Counted from the first letter of the stretch, positions 19,451 through 29,971 are shown. The stretch is DNA of 64,000 bases from Diploptera punctata (GCA_030220185.1 JASPKZ010009897.1:1-64000); one strand, 5' to 3'. Notes: generated from the letters alone by a model not told the origin. Translations and numbers: made by a program.

Positions 19451-20039
19451 ATGAAATCTTATAATTCGGTAAATATGAAGACGTCATTATACCAGATATA
19501 ACAGTTTAAATATCCATTTATAACAGTTATAAAAGCAGTTATGCCTTTTAATTATTTATATATGCATCTTACACTTAAAAACTAACAAAAATAACTCATT
19601 GGAACTTTATTTTTATTTAATTTGTCTAGGATATTGTTGTTGATTACATCAGATTTTTGGTTAGTTTTTAATATTTCCTGGTTTTAAACTTAATATCTGT
19701 GATCAGTTATAAATTCGCAATATGTTGATTTCTCCATACTAACATATTATATTTATGGTTTTATTTTCAGTGACATGATAGTGGATTTCATGCCAGAACT
19801 ACACCTACGTTAATTGAATTTAAAAATTGAAAAAAAAAAACACAAATTATTTAGTCATATGTGCATAATTTCATGAGAAAAAATATATGTTTAATTATAC
19901 CCCAAAAATTGCGATAAATGTCTTGAAAATTAATGTGAATTTGAGGTGATTTTAGCGCAACCAACGGCATATATACAACGTTAAAACTGTTTTTTTTTTT
20001 TTACGATAAGGAACGGAAGATACAAACACATGGAGCCAC
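19451..20039 (+). repeat. duplicated unit, block P end and block Q, copy 2 (uninterrupted)
   Basis: It continues block P copy 2 (AAATCTTATAATTCGGTAAA) and runs through block Q without the LINE (4903-5497) or the 5665-6086 insertion seen in copy 1. It is therefore the pre-insertion form for both. No ORF of note. Confidence 0.75.
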
Positions 20040-20900
20040 CGGATCATCCAATAATCTGAACATTAACTTGCCCATTTTCTCGTCTAACATAATGTGACTG
20101 TCGAAGAGGAGTATCATAGGCTCGCGGACATAGGCTCTCCATACATCCCTATCATAGCATGTTTTCCAGTCATTCCTTGTATATTCTACTTCCCTGAAAT
20201 CACTGTTAATATTAACCCCCACCTCTTTTTTTGCCTACCCTCTGGTTTTCCTACAGTCTCCATGCCCTTCTTTAATTCCTCATTTATGTTACGTGTGCTG
20301 TTCACCGAAGTCTATGAAATTTGACTGTATGAAATCATGTCTTTTAAACTAATCATCTAACTCACTAATGAACTCGCGGTTCCATGGCCGCGTGGACATT
20401 AGCTCTCCATACATCCCTATCCTGAGCTAATGTTTTTCAATCATTCCTGTATAATCTACTTCCCTCCAATCATAGTTAGTTATTATCCTACCGAATGGCG
20501 GTTTACGATCTTGTTTTCCTATAAGAAGCTACCATGCCCCACTTTCATTCCCCATTCGTGCCACATGTCCTGCTCATCGCAGTCTATGAGACTCGACTGT
20601 ACAAAACATGTATTTTAAACTAACCATCTAACTCACTATCGAACTCGTAATTTCATGACCGCATGGACATAGCTCTCCATACATCCCTATCCTGGGCTGT
20701 TTTCAAATCGTCCCGAGTATAATCTGCTTCCCTCAAATCAAAGTTAATGTTATACTACCAGTTCATTCTTGTTGCACCGAATGGCCGTTTCAGTCTGGTT
20801 TCCTGCAAGAAGCTTCCATGACTTCTTTTATTCCCCATTCGTGCCACTTGTCCTGAGCATTGCAGTCTATGAGACTTAACTGTTCTTATTATATCCCGTT
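20040..20900 (-). repeat. tandem array of RTE LINE 3' ends (3 units, ~267 bp period)
   Basis: Three head-to-tail units on the minus strand. The landmark CTCTCCATACATCCCTAT recurs at about 20136, 20403 and 20671, a spacing near 267. The entry junction from block Q (ACTTGCCCATTTTCTCGTCT) corresponds to that of the array at 6490. The unit count differs (three versus four), which points to unequal exchange after the duplication. Confidence 0.8.
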
Positions 20901-21070
20901 TCGTACTATATTATATCATGTAGCTCCTGTTATGTAAGTCTTCTTCATTCGCCCGTCTGTTCATCTCTTTATGTCCTAACATTTTCCAAAGAGTTTTATT
21001 CTGAAACAGTACAGTATTTTCATCATATTGTTATTTATTATTATCAATATTAATTATAAAGTAATTATAA
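20901..21070 (+). repeat. duplicated unit, tail, copy 2
   Basis: It matches 7561-7675 (CCGTCTGTTCATCTCTTT, then ATT-rich). Confidence 0.65.
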
Positions 21071-21440
21071 TTTATAATCCGGCTGATTTCCATGAAGCTT
21101 CTCAGTAGATGAATTGTCTCCTGGAAGCGTTACGAGCGCTTCGCAGGACCAGGATGGTGAAGGGCTGCTTCCTCTGAGTCTCCAAACATGCTCCTCTGGG
21201 TATCCAACCCCATTCCGCTCTTCAAGCCCTACAAGTTTAGCTGTGCTATTCCTTGTCGCCCTGTTGACCGTTGAAGACTTTGACGAAGATATGGCCGCCC
21301 AATATGGATACAGACGCCATTCCCTCGTTGTGAGCTATAGTTAGTTCCCCTCGCCTCTTACCCACCAGCAAGTTTAACCAAAGTCAACCTTCCCCAGTAG
21401 AGTCGTCTGGTTCATCGAGTACTAAGCCCCCCCCCCATCA
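21071..21440. other. GC-richer segment of unknown nature
   Basis: Distinctly more GC-rich than its neighbours, with a run of eight C at 21428. The 76-residue open frame at 21114-21344 matches nothing I know. It could be a LINE or SINE body or transferred unique DNA; no evidence favours one. Confidence 0.3.
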
Positions 21441-21449
21441 CGTCAAGCT

Positions 21450-22140
21450 GATAGCTCCTTCTATTTGCTGACGATGTAATCATAACACAGAAAAATGAAG
21501 ACGACTTACAGAAATCTATGCACGCATTAAATGAAATATGTAAATTATATGATCTAAATATTTCTGTAAGGAAAAGAAGACCATGGCTTTTAGAGGAAGA
21601 GATCCAGTAAGATCCAAAATTATTTAAGAAAAACAAAGTATAGAACAGGTGCCTAGTTTCAGACATTTGGGCTGTGATGTTGGCTACAATGTGGAAAGAG
21701 ATATTGACTCCAAAATAAATACATTTCAGACGGTGTGTGGAACAATACAGAGAACATTCAAAAATAAAATTAGAAAAGAAACCAAGATAAAAATGTATAA
21801 TATTATGGCGGTTCCCACAATAGTGTATGGTTGTGAAACTTGGGCTCCACTGAAAAAACAGAAGGATAGGATACAGACGGCGGAGATGAGGTTCCTAAGA
21901 CAAGTAAAAGGATGTACAAGACTTGATAGAATAAGAAATTAGGATATAAGAGAAGAATTGAAAGTACAGCCTTTATTGGATAAGGTCACGAATTACAGAC
22001 AGAAATGGATTGATGGTATGGATGGAATGAGTAAGGAGAGATATCCATTGTTAGCAAGAAATTATCAAGCAAGAGGAAGACGTGATGTTGGAAGACCTAG
22101 AAGACGTCGGGCTGATGCATTATGAAGTCGGAACGGGCAA
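21450..22140 (+). pseudogene. LINE reverse transcriptase C-terminal half
   Basis: It starts at the catalytic box, LLFADDVIITQKNEDDLQ (about 21463). HLGCDVGYNVERDIDSKI follows (21665), then MAVPTIVYGCETWAPLKKQ (21806) and RQVKGCTRL, and it ends with a basic ARGRRDVGRPRRR tail (22070-22110). The order FADD, YLG, YGCETW, GRPRRRW is the standard C-terminal layout of insect LINEs. The 97-codon frame at 21649-21942 is the longest intact piece. Stops at 21942 and earlier frame breaks make it a pseudogene. Confidence 0.8.
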
Positions 22141-22179
22141 TTGCCTAATCCCTGGAGTGATGATGATGGTGATAATTTA

Positions 22180-22344
22180 CAATTAATTTATTATTAATTA
22201 TAATTAGTATTATAATGATACAGTTATATTTATTGTTATTATTATTACTATTATTAATAATAATAATAATAATATATTATTATTATTAATTATTATTATT
22301 TGATTATTATTATATTATTATTATATTATTATTATTATTATTAT
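22180..22344. repeat. AT-rich (ATT)n tract before block P copy 3
   Basis: Interrupted ATT/ATA repeats, in the same position relative to block P as at 4227 and 8300. Confidence 0.75.
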
Positions 22345-22890
22345 TATAGAGTTTCCAAAATTTTTCAGTTTCTATGTTACGTTTGGTTATATTTATAAGT
22401 TTGAAAAAATGGCTAATTAACTTGCGAAATCTGTTTACAAAACATAGTCTGAGAAATAATGTAGATGTGGCAACAATCTACTTGTCATTCTCCGTCTTCG
22501 CAAAAAATCAATAAGTAGCTCAATGGCTTTGGTAATATTTCTATCGAATTTACATATTACATTATTTTTAATATTAACACAAAAAACTATCAAAGCTGCA
22601 TAAAAAATAAACATTTTCAGTCAATTTAAAAAAAAATAACGTATTCAAAAATAATATTAAAACATCTGTCAGCAATTACATAGAGAATATATTTTTTTTA
22701 AACATCGAAGTTATTAAAATATTTCGTTTCCATGTTAATTGACGATCTGTTCATTTTGTCAGGACTGCGTCAAGGTGACACGAAAACAACGCCACTTAGC
22801 GATTGTGTTTTGTTAATTTGCAAACACTCTAGGCGTACCTTGGATAAACCAGGCGCTTGTCGTGTATAATCTTTGTACATTCAACATGTA
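22345..22890 (+). repeat. duplicated unit, block P, copy 3
   Basis: It aligns with copies 1 and 2 from GTTTCCAAAATTTTTCAG to CAGGCGCTTGTCGTGTATAA. The match stops at the TATAA; sequence beyond is unrelated to block Q. The duplicated block therefore ends where transcription would start if it is a promoter. Confidence 0.75.
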
Positions 22891-22940
22891 AAATTGTGAT
22901 AGTTATTAAAGCGTGCGTGGAGTGTTTAATGCATGTGAAA

Positions 22941-22982
22941 TGGACGCAAGAGCTTTGTTTTTGTCCTCAATGGAACACAAGG
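22941..22982 (+). other. possible short first exon downstream of block P copy 3
   Basis: Beginning about 80 bases after the TATAA, an ATG opens MDARALFLSSMEHK. After the AAG lies GTTAGTAA, a good splice-donor sequence (AAG|GTTAGT). No downstream exon can be identified, so this is only a candidate. It may be chance. Confidence 0.2.
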
Positions 22983-23634
22983 TTAGTAATTTATATTATT
23001 ATTTGATAAATTATATAACAAATGAACATCTGTGAATCTGTCTTTTATGAACTCAAAAACTATTTGACCGAATTGAATGGTGTTTTTACCATCATTTAGA
23101 TATTTTTTTTGGGAAAATTGACGTATGTAACATATTACCATGTGTACTATAGGACCAGAGCATAAGAAATAAAAAGTGGATCTGTGCACTGAAAAGTCGT
23201 GTTTTTGGATTCCTAAATTGTTTATTTTGTCTAAACCATAACAAATACACCATACTTGAATATCTAAAAAAAATCTTCAAAAACGTCACGACAGCATATG
23301 CCTGTCTTTCACGGATAACTCACAAAAAAAAAATCTTTCAAAATTAGATTAAAAGTAAGAATTTAATTACTAAGACTTTTCCTACCACACACTGTTAGCG
23401 CTATAATATTATTAACTGTTCAACAAATTACAGAAAGTACATATTTTGATTTGATATTCCTTCTAAACATTTTAATAAGTTGTTTATATATAACCTGTGT
23501 AACATATTTTGTCCATGCGAACAACGTCATAGATCCAGTTAGTAGAAAATAATATATCATTATATTATTATATTATATTATTATATTATTATTATATTAT
23601 TATATTGATTAAAATTGAATAAGCTGTTAAACTC
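22983..23634. other. no gene recognised
   Basis: Contains a phrase also typical of dispersed repeat family D (AACTATTTGACCGAATTGAA) and an interrupted ATT tract at 23548-23606. No supported ORF. Confidence 0.35.
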
Positions 23635-23850
23635 TTTGACTTCACACATAAATCAGATGTTCGATCCCATCAGCACATAGTCCTTTATATCCCTCCTCAT
23701 CACACTACCTATCACTCAAAATATTTTAAGTTTCTCTTGCTAGAACATTGGAATTCTCTTCCCACTCTATGTCAGAGACTGTCAAACTTTACCATCTTTC
23801 AGAAACAATATTAAAATTACAATTATTAACAGAAAATCTCTCTAATATTA
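23635..23850 (+). pseudogene. LINE ORF2 C-terminal tail (WNSLP type)
   Basis: The plus-strand frame reads KSDVRSHQHIVLYIPPHHTT and then LEHWNSLPTLCQRLSNFTIF. This is the C-terminal signature (WNSLP...S...F) of CR1/Jockey/R1-type LINEs, the same type as the minus-strand relic at 4903-5497. Only about 60 residues remain. Confidence 0.6.
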
Positions 23851-23892
23851 TTTTATAACAATTAAGAACATGTTTTTCCATTAAAAAATTGC

Positions 23893-24210
23893 AATATATG
23901 TATAGGAAGTCAGATATAATAAGAAGAGTTAAGTCTCGTAGACTGCCATGGGCTGGACATGTGGCGTATGGAGAATGAAAAAGGTGCATGGAAGATTCTT
24001 GTAGGAAAATGAGGGAAAACGGCCAGTTTGATAGATCAAGAATGGGGTGGGAGGATGACATTAGCCATTATTTGAGAGAAGTTGAATATACAGGAGATAA
24101 TTGGAAAAATATTACTCAAGATAGGGATGTATGGAGAGCTTACGTCTGCGCGGCATGAACCTACGGTTCGATCGATAGAGCCAGTGAGTTAGTTATTTAA
24201 TAAAAATAGT
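23893..24210 (+). pseudogene. RTE-type LINE, 3' fragment
   Basis: It begins at AGGAAGTCAGATATAATAAG and continues through TCTCGTAGACTGCCATGGGC, GAAGATTCTTGTAGGAAAAT, AAGATAGGGATGTATGGAGA and CATGAACCTACGG. All are blocks of the RTE C-terminus and 3' end. It is plus-strand and 5' truncated. Confidence 0.75.
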
Positions 24211-24240
24211 ATTAAGATTTATCAATATTTTTACCTAATG

Positions 24241-24245
<5 letters not shown>

Positions 24246-24275
<30 letters not shown>
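24246..24275. repeat. (TA)n microsatellite
   Basis: Fifteen TA units. Confidence 0.9.
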
Positions 24276-24277
<2 letters not shown>

Positions 24278-24531
24278 GTTATAATTAAATTTTTGGGGGT
24301 GTAAGACGTACTGATGTGCATTCTATAACCTCTCCTACCAATTCTCAACCTCACCTGCACGAGGTACACCCTGCATTAACTAACGAGGTAATGGGACCGA
24401 GTTATGGCGGTATAAACCGTGGAAAGATCAAGCCCATCTTCGCTAGGTTTACCGTACAGGCCACATGGCCTAAAACATATTTGTTCATGATGATGATGAT
24501 GAATTAAATTTTTGACATTGCGCAATGCAAG

Positions 24532-24533
<2 letters not shown>
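24276..24533. other. unassigned, probable repeat ending in (GAT)n
   Basis: Moderately GC-rich sequence ending ATGATGATGATGATGAATTA at 24486. It is placed between two TA tracts, like the family E elements. No domain was recognised in the 63-codon frame. Confidence 0.3.
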
Positions 24534-24570
<37 letters not shown>

Positions 24571-24672
24571 AAGATAAATGTTTGAATTGGATTTGCCTGG
24601 TGGTGTAATGGATAGAACGCTGGGTTGCAATTCGGGTTCAAATCCCGTTCAGGCATTTATTTTCTACCATGT
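24534..24672 (+). repeat. (TA)n plus tRNA-like short element, family E, copy 2
   Basis: After a TA tract (24534-24566), the tRNA-like part has a fully paired 7-bp acceptor stem (TGCCTGG with TCAGGCA, allowing one G-T), an A box (TGGTGTAATGG) and a B box (GGGTTCAAATCCC). The anticodon arm and variable loop are degraded. The flanks AGAAAGATAAATG and CATTTATTTTCT are inverted repeats of each other, so the unit could fold back on itself. Confidence 0.6.
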
Positions 24673-24955
24673 CATATATATACATATATTAATTAATTAC
24701 AGTTTATTACTTTCTTTGTACTTTTTTCCTTTTCATATATATTAGTTTCGAGCTGACATTCCTTTGTGTATATACGTATTATCTTATTACTTTTAATTTT
24801 GTCTTTAATTTTTGAATTATTGGGCATTATTTTTATTATTGTTCAGTTTGGACAGATAATTAATCGTTTGGTATGTAATATTATTGTAATTTTTGTTATT
24901 TAAATGTAACACACGGCCTTAACTCCACCAGGCTAAATAAATAAATACTATTATT
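24673..24955 (+). pseudogene. probable LINE 3' end
   Basis: It ends CACGGCCTTAACTCCACCAG followed by AAATAAATAAATAC. The GGCCTTAACTC-x-x-CCAG end is the reverse complement of the 3' terminus of the LINE at 4903-5497, so this is the same LINE family on the plus strand. The upstream part is too decayed to read. Confidence 0.5.
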
Positions 24956-25382
24956 TGAATGTGTGAGAACATTAACAATTGAAGGTGGTAATTTTTGGTT
25001 GGGTGAAGGATTATTTTAAGGTTGGCTAGTAAAGGTGGTGCGGAGAACAGGGGACAGATGATTCATGTCTTAAAACGTAGTTTTTGCAATGAAATAATTA
25101 TTTTTACTTTTATATAGTTTATTGGTAATCTTTTGGTGGATTTAAGCTTCACCGAAACCAAATTAATGTATATTCTTCTTGTTGAATAATATTATAGAAT
25201 AATTTTAATTTCCTGCTATATAATTTAATATTCTCTCGGCCAAAGTATCGGAGAGGAACTACAGAAATATTGAGGAGCTGCTTCTACTCATTTCGAAGTC
25301 TTGCAGGAATGATACAATATTATTTCAACACAACAAGATTGATTATTAAGTCATATGACCAGTTGATTTGTTTTGATTGTTT
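24956..25382. other. no gene recognised
   Basis: AT-rich with a G-rich patch near 25030-25060. No ORF and no repeat match seen. Confidence 0.35.
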
Positions 25383-26010
25383 AATAGCTAATACCCGGCG
25401 TGTGTTGCTACAACTAAAGTTTAATTAAATTGAAATATTAAAGGTTAATTAAATTGTATGGTATATGCTGAGAAGAACCAAACATGGTTGCTACTCGAGT
25501 TTTAATTTTGGATTTCAGGTAAACCTCCACTTATAATAGTCGGGTTTCGCACATTTTCAGTAAATTCCTACCCTTGTTTATTTTAACACAATGTACTGAG
25601 TTTCGATGTGAAACATCAAAAAATGTGACCGCTAGAGTGATTTTTAAATTTTCACTTCAGAAGAACTTCTACACGTAATGGTTTTAGAAGGTCCAGTTGT
25701 GAATCTAAACCATCCAGGGACCAGGGAACACACACAAACCATTTTATCAAAATCAGTCCACTCGTTTAGGGAGATTTTAATTTCTGGTTTCAGGTAAACC
25801 TCCACTTCTAATTGTCATATTTCGCTTATTTTTTTATAACACCTACCTCGGTTCATTTTATAGGTTTATTACGAGATTTGTCGTGAAACATCGAAAATGT
25901 GACCTCTAGAGCGATCTGCAAATTTTCACTTAAGTGAAACTCCTATACCAAATGGTTTTAAAAGGTCCGATTGTGGATCTAAAGCATCGAGGGCCCAGTC
26001 AAAAAAAAAA
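25383..26010 (+). repeat. dispersed repeat family D, tandem internal units
   Basis: It starts TAGCTAATACCCGGCGTGTG. Two head-to-tail inner units follow, each with TTCAGGTAAACCTCCACTT, GTGAAACATC and GTGACC-CTAGAG, and CCAGGGAC or the like (25516-25770 and 25792-26000). Relatives are at 35847 (plus), 38730 (plus) and 55735-56690 (minus). No coding capacity is visible. The class is unknown; a Helitron-like or LINE 3' UTR origin is possible. Confidence 0.6.
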
Positions 26011-26342
26011 GACCTTGAAATAAATCAAAAGAAAACAGTAAAAAGACCTTCAGGAAAGAAGGAAGACTCGCAGCGAATGACTACATTCGGTATAAGGCAG
26101 ACCTACTGCAAAATGTAAACCAATTCAAATATCTGGGCATCACCCTGCAGAGCCGAGGGGACACCTTCGATAAGCACATCAAAGAACACGCCTTAGAGGC
26201 CAGAACAACAACGAACAGTATTAAAAACCTGAGTAAATTATCCCTAGAAGCAGCAATTACCTTATTCCGCTTAAAAACCACACCAATTATGACCTGTGGA
26301 CTAGAAGTGATTTGGAAGAACCTAAATAAATCAAACTTACAG
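26011..26342 (+). pseudogene. LINE coding fragment interrupted by the BEL element (left part)
   Basis: The frame reads YIRYKADLLQNVNQFKYLGI and continues with TTPIMTCGLEVIWKNLNKSN, the YLG and YG-x-E segments of a LINE reverse transcriptase. It stops at 26342, where the BEL LTR begins, and resumes at 33218 (EVEKVKEHFLKTVTSLSKYI). Bases 26338-26342 (TACAG) are the target-site duplication. Confidence 0.75.
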
Positions 26343-26918
26343 TGTTGCATGCCAACACGGTCCAATTTTGAATCCTTTTCCTAATATTCCTCTGGGGTGC
26401 TGGATTTTTATAAAGGTAATTTAGTAATTACAACACATGTAATCGGGGATGAAAGTCAAGTTTATTCTTTGTGCTGACTTACTACGTGGATACAAGTAAA
26501 AACAGGATCAAATGTTTGGATCAAAGTCCATTCCTAGGACTACAGGGCCTCGAAGTGTATTAACTTCGGAGCAGGAAGCACGTGGTCCTCAATAACCACG
26601 TAAGTGTGCCCACCCGCACACGCAAGCCTAACACGCACTGATGCTACCTAACGCACACTGCGATAGCCGAACACACACTGAGGCTACCTAACGCACACTT
26701 CGATAGCCAAACACACCCACTGAGAGAGTGCTGTAGTCATCTACAGACCTGAGTAATACGCAGAAGTTGGCAAATTATTCAACAAATGCTACCAAACACA
26801 TCAGCGTTACTGTATTCAGGCGCCTACAAGCGGCAGTCAGATGAACTACATCATTAGCATAACAACAGACGGCAGGTGTCTGCTATCACCGACAGAGAGA
26901 GCGACTATTGTCGCAACA
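26343..26918 (-). repeat. BEL LTR (3' LTR of the minus-strand element)
   Basis: TGTTG...CAACA ends. It contains a 40-bp tandem repeat (26643-26725; unit GCTACCTAACGCACACTGCG...). It matches the other LTR across its whole length with scattered differences. No polypurine tract is obvious just inside it (26919 on); CGGCAGGCAG on the minus strand is the best candidate. Confidence 0.9.
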
Positions 26919-27118
26919 TACTGCCTGCCGTTAATCTGACCAGATCAAAACTTACACAATTTTACAACAACAACAAAAACATTACCAAATGAAAAATAAT
27001 TTACAAAAAATAAACCCTCCTGAAAAAGAAAACAAAATGAAGAACCAAAAAATACACAATAATCTCAATAACAATACATAATAAAGTTACAAATGGCTCT
27101 ATATAATGTATCAAGAGT

Positions 27119-27622
27119 TCAATTTGGAATTGGGCACAACTTCAAAACTGCTCTCTTCATTATCGCGGTATTTGTTTTGACAGAGACCATTCTGCAAATA
27201 CCATCGGCACCAGGGTGAAATCCAACAATGATGCCTGCCTTCCAAACTAAGGGAGGCAAGTTATCTTCCCTTAGCAACACTAAGTCTCCAATGCTATCAT
27301 TCCAGTTGTTAGGCTTAGTCCACTTTCTTTTCACTTGCAAGGAATGCAAATATTCCTTGGACCACAATGTCCAAAAATCCTCGTACAGACGTTGTACCAT
27401 GTTCCATTGGGTAGACAAGGAAACGGTTTTGATGGAGAAATTGCTTGGAAAATTGTTCAAACTCCTACCTATCAAAAAATGACCGGGTGTAAGATATGAT
27501 GCATCGTCATGATCATCATTTAAATTACACAAAGGACGTGAATTTAAAACTCCTTCAAATTTTACAAACAGAGTGTTCAACTCTTCAAAATTTAGAACTC
27601 TACTACCAATGGTTCTTTTCAT
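27119..27622 (-). CDS. BEL integrase C-terminal region
   Basis: 167 codons. It starts MKRTIGSRVLNFEELNTLFV just after the catalytic glutamate segment, and contains LNSRPLCNL and SYLTPGHFLIGRSL, a conserved BEL/Pao integrase block. It ends with the DUF5641-type region (WTKPNNWNDSIGDLVLLRED, LVWKAGIIVGFHPGADGICR) and VLKLCPIPN. It would bind element ends and target DNA. The frame is open here, but the upstream catalytic part is in another frame, so the Met is not a true start. Confidence 0.85.
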   Translation of the reverse strand: MKRTIGSRVLNFEELNTLFVKFEGVLNSRPLCNLNDDHDDASYLTPGHFLIGRSLNNFPSNFSIKTVSLSTQWNMVQRLYEDFWTLWSKEYLHSLQVKRKWTKPNNWNDSIGDLVLLREDNLPPLVWKAGIIVGFHPGADGICRMVSVKTNTAIMKRAVLKLCPIPN

Positions 27623-28100
27623 TAATGTTTGCAGGATTTTATTCCAGCCTCAGATATGCCATTGAAAATGTGGGCTGTGAGGTGGAATAAATTCCAGATC
27701 AAATTTAGATTAGCAAAATGCTCCTTAATCAATCCTTGATTATCTCTGAGGAATGACACGATTTCATTCTTTGCGCCAATAAAATTAGTGTCATTATCGC
27801 TCCAATAAAGAATGAGGAAGACCACGTCTGGCCACGAACCTGTCTAAAGCTGAGAAGAAATCAGGGGTGCTTAATCTTCTCACGATCTCCAAGTGAATGG
27901 CCCGTGTCACAAGACACAAATGGAGCGATATAAGCCTTGAACTTAACCTTACTACGGGGATTGTCCCCTTTAATAATGATAGGACCACCATAATCGATCC
28001 TAATTTTTACAAACGGAAATTCAGGCCGAACCTTATCTGCAGGCATATGTCCGATTATAGGAGTGTGTGAAAGTGGATTACATCTAAAACACCTGAACAT
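27622..28100 (-). pseudogene. BEL integrase catalytic core, frameshifted
   Basis: Overlapping frames carry successive pieces: a zinc-site part (FRCNPLSHTPIIGHMPADKV), VKIRIDYGGPIII (first catalytic Asp), ISLHLCLVTRAIHLEIVRRL and STPDFFSALDRFVARRGLP, then YWSDNDTNFIGAKNE (second Asp) and HIFNGISEAGIKSCKH (catalytic Glu; usually GLWEA in the family). Three frame changes occur within 480 bases. Confidence 0.8.
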
Positions 28101-28549
28101 TTGTGAATGACTCCACGCACAGTTGTTCTACCCTTAGGAATCAAAAATCTTGATCGTAAGGAAAATAATACGGCTTGAACGCCTGAGTGCAGCAGCTTTT
28201 CATGCTCAAGCTTTATGTTGAGCTTCGTGACAAAACTGGCTGCAGGTAAAATTATCGGATGTTTCTGATTGAAACTCAAGGAGGAATGCTCCAGTCTTCC
28301 TCCAACTCTTAGAAGACCGTTATTATCAATGAATGGTGACAAAGTCTTAATCTTACTAGAGGGTGATACTACAGACTGGGAATTCAACTCTGTGAATTCA
28401 GTAGCATATTGTGAGACTTGTGCCATGTGAATGATTTTTCTTTCACTGGAATTCATTTCTTCCACGGACAGTGGACCAAAATGTCGTTCTCCCTGGAACG
28501 AGCGACTGTTCTTAATAAATTTCAACACATAAGCATAATTACTACGCAA
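28055..28549 (-). CDS. BEL RNase H end and integrase zinc-binding region
   Basis: 164 codons. KTLSPFIDNNGLLRVGGRLE and KHPIILPAASFVTKLNIKLE are the conserved linker preceding the integrase. HEKLLHSGVQAVLFSLRSRF is the His part of the HHCC zinc site. It ends at a frameshift before the CxxC pair. No start codon role is implied. Confidence 0.8.
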   Translation of the reverse strand: MRSNYAYVLKFIKNSRSFQGERHFGPLSVEEMNSSERKIIHMAQVSQYATEFTELNSQSVVSPSSKIKTLSPFIDNNGLLRVGGRLEHSSLSFNQKHPIILPAASFVTKLNIKLEHEKLLHSGVQAVLFSLRSRFLIPKGRTTVRGVIHKCSGVLDVIHFHTLL

Positions 28550-29235
28550 TTTGACAAACGAAGAATACCTTTCCAGATCATTAATGTCAACCTGACTATA
28601 AACACATTTAATGAAGGCTTAGCTTCTAAGTCAATTTCATCCGGGATTTCCAACTGCGGAGTTTTAGCAAAATCAATTTGCAATAATTTTAAAACGGAGG
28701 ACCAGTCGACCACATTGATAGGTTGGACAATGAGAGGGATGAACCCCACGAGGATAACAAGTCAGCAGGATGCAAATGAGTGGAAACGTGTCTCCACCCT
28801 TCAATTGCAGTAAGTGACTGGATTTCAGACACTCTGTTGGCAACAAATGTTTTCCACGTTGTGGATGGTTGTTTCAACCAATGCAACACAATTATACTGT
28901 CAGTCCAATAATGCAACTTGTATGGAATAGGCAATTTCAAAGAATCGACAACTTTATTCATGAGGTTGGCCAACAACAATGCTGCACAAAGTTCCAATCG
29001 TGCAATGGATTGTTGCTTTAACGGGAGTAACTCTTGACTTAGGAGTCAACAAAACAACGGACACCTGATTGTCAATCGAAACAGACCTTACATATACACA
29101 GTCACCATATGCCTTTTCTGATGCATCACAAAAACCATGGAGTTCTACACATTTAGAACTTTGAAATGGCAATACCTTTCGAGGGAACTTAACATTGTTC
29201 AATAAATGTAGATCCTGGTATATAATTTTGACCAA
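28522..29235 (-). pseudogene. BEL RNase H domain, frameshifted
   Basis: Pieces in order: VKFPRKVLPFQSSKCVELHG and FCDASEKAYGDCVYVRS (first RNase H Asp), MELCAALLLANLMNKV (Glu), and LHYWTDSIIVLHWLKQPS (Asp). WRHVSTHLHPADLLS (the NPADLxSRG-like block) comes next. At least two frame shifts separate them. Confidence 0.8.
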
Positions 29236-29971
29236 ATTCCGAAAATAGGGGATGATGGTTCAATAGTAGTATCCCCATCCAACTTGGATTGCAACAATTG
29301 TTGTAGTAATATCTTACATTTATTATTACGCAAACGAGAAAACCTAACGGATCAAATATGGATGCGATAGCAGACAGAATTTTTCTCTTGGTAACACTAC
29401 CAGTGGTTTGCTTCAAATTAATTTGAGTATGGAAGTCATCGGTGGCAAGATGGCAAACAGGACCAAGCGTTTTCACATATTCATCTTTAGTGAGGTTGAG
29501 AGTAGGCGAACACTCCAGATCTTCAACGGGGATGTCGCTTAAAAACTCAGGAAAATTGGAGCACCATTTTCTGAAGTGAAAATGAGCACCTTCAAGTATA
29601 GAGGATAATTGCTGTTGAAGCTTCTTAGCTCCTTCAAGAGTCGATTCACCAAACGAACAATCATCAACATAAAAGCAGGATTTTATGATCTCTGCAGCCT
29701 TGGGATGAGAGCGTTCATGCTCCTTAGCTATTTCAATAAGACATCTAGTCGCTAGAAAACTGGCTGAGCTAGTGTCATACGTAACTGTCCTTAGGCGATA
29801 ATCCTTGATTTCCTCATTAGGAGAATTACGCCACAGTATACGTTGCATATCCTGATCATCAGGATGTATTTTTATACACCTATACATTTTTCCACATCGG
29901 CAGGACAAAGCAACAAAGAAAGCTCTAACCTTAGAACTATCGACAAAAATCAGGTTGAACTGATGGACCAA
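29189..29971 (-). CDS. BEL reverse transcriptase, fingers/palm part
   Basis: 260 codons. FFVALSCRCGKMYRCIKIHP is the region of the first Asp box. QRILWRNSPNEEIKDYRLRT and SSASFLATRCLIEIA follow, then SCFYVDDCSFGESTLEGAKK with the YVDD catalytic motif. LNLTKDEYVKTLGPVCHLAT and KRKILSAIASIFDPLGFLV are BEL/Pao-type landmarks. The N-terminal part is in another frame at 29937-30506. Copies the RNA genome into DNA. The end runs out of frame near 29189. Confidence 0.9.
   Translation of the reverse strand: MVHQFNLIFVDSSKVRAFFVALSCRCGKMYRCIKIHPDDQDMQRILWRNSPNEEIKDYRLRTVTYDTSSASFLATRCLIEIAKEHERSHPKAAEIIKSCFYVDDCSFGESTLEGAKKLQQQLSSILEGAHFHFRKWCSNFPEFLSDIPVEDLECSPTLNLTKDEYVKTLGPVCHLATDDFHTQINLKQTTGSVTKRKILSAIASIFDPLGFLVCVIINVRYYYNNCCNPSWMGILLLNHHPLFSEFGQNYIPGSTFIEQC

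Noticed and set aside
28418..28813. 131-residue plus-strand ORF
   Set aside because: Antisense shadow of the BEL RNase H/integrase linker.
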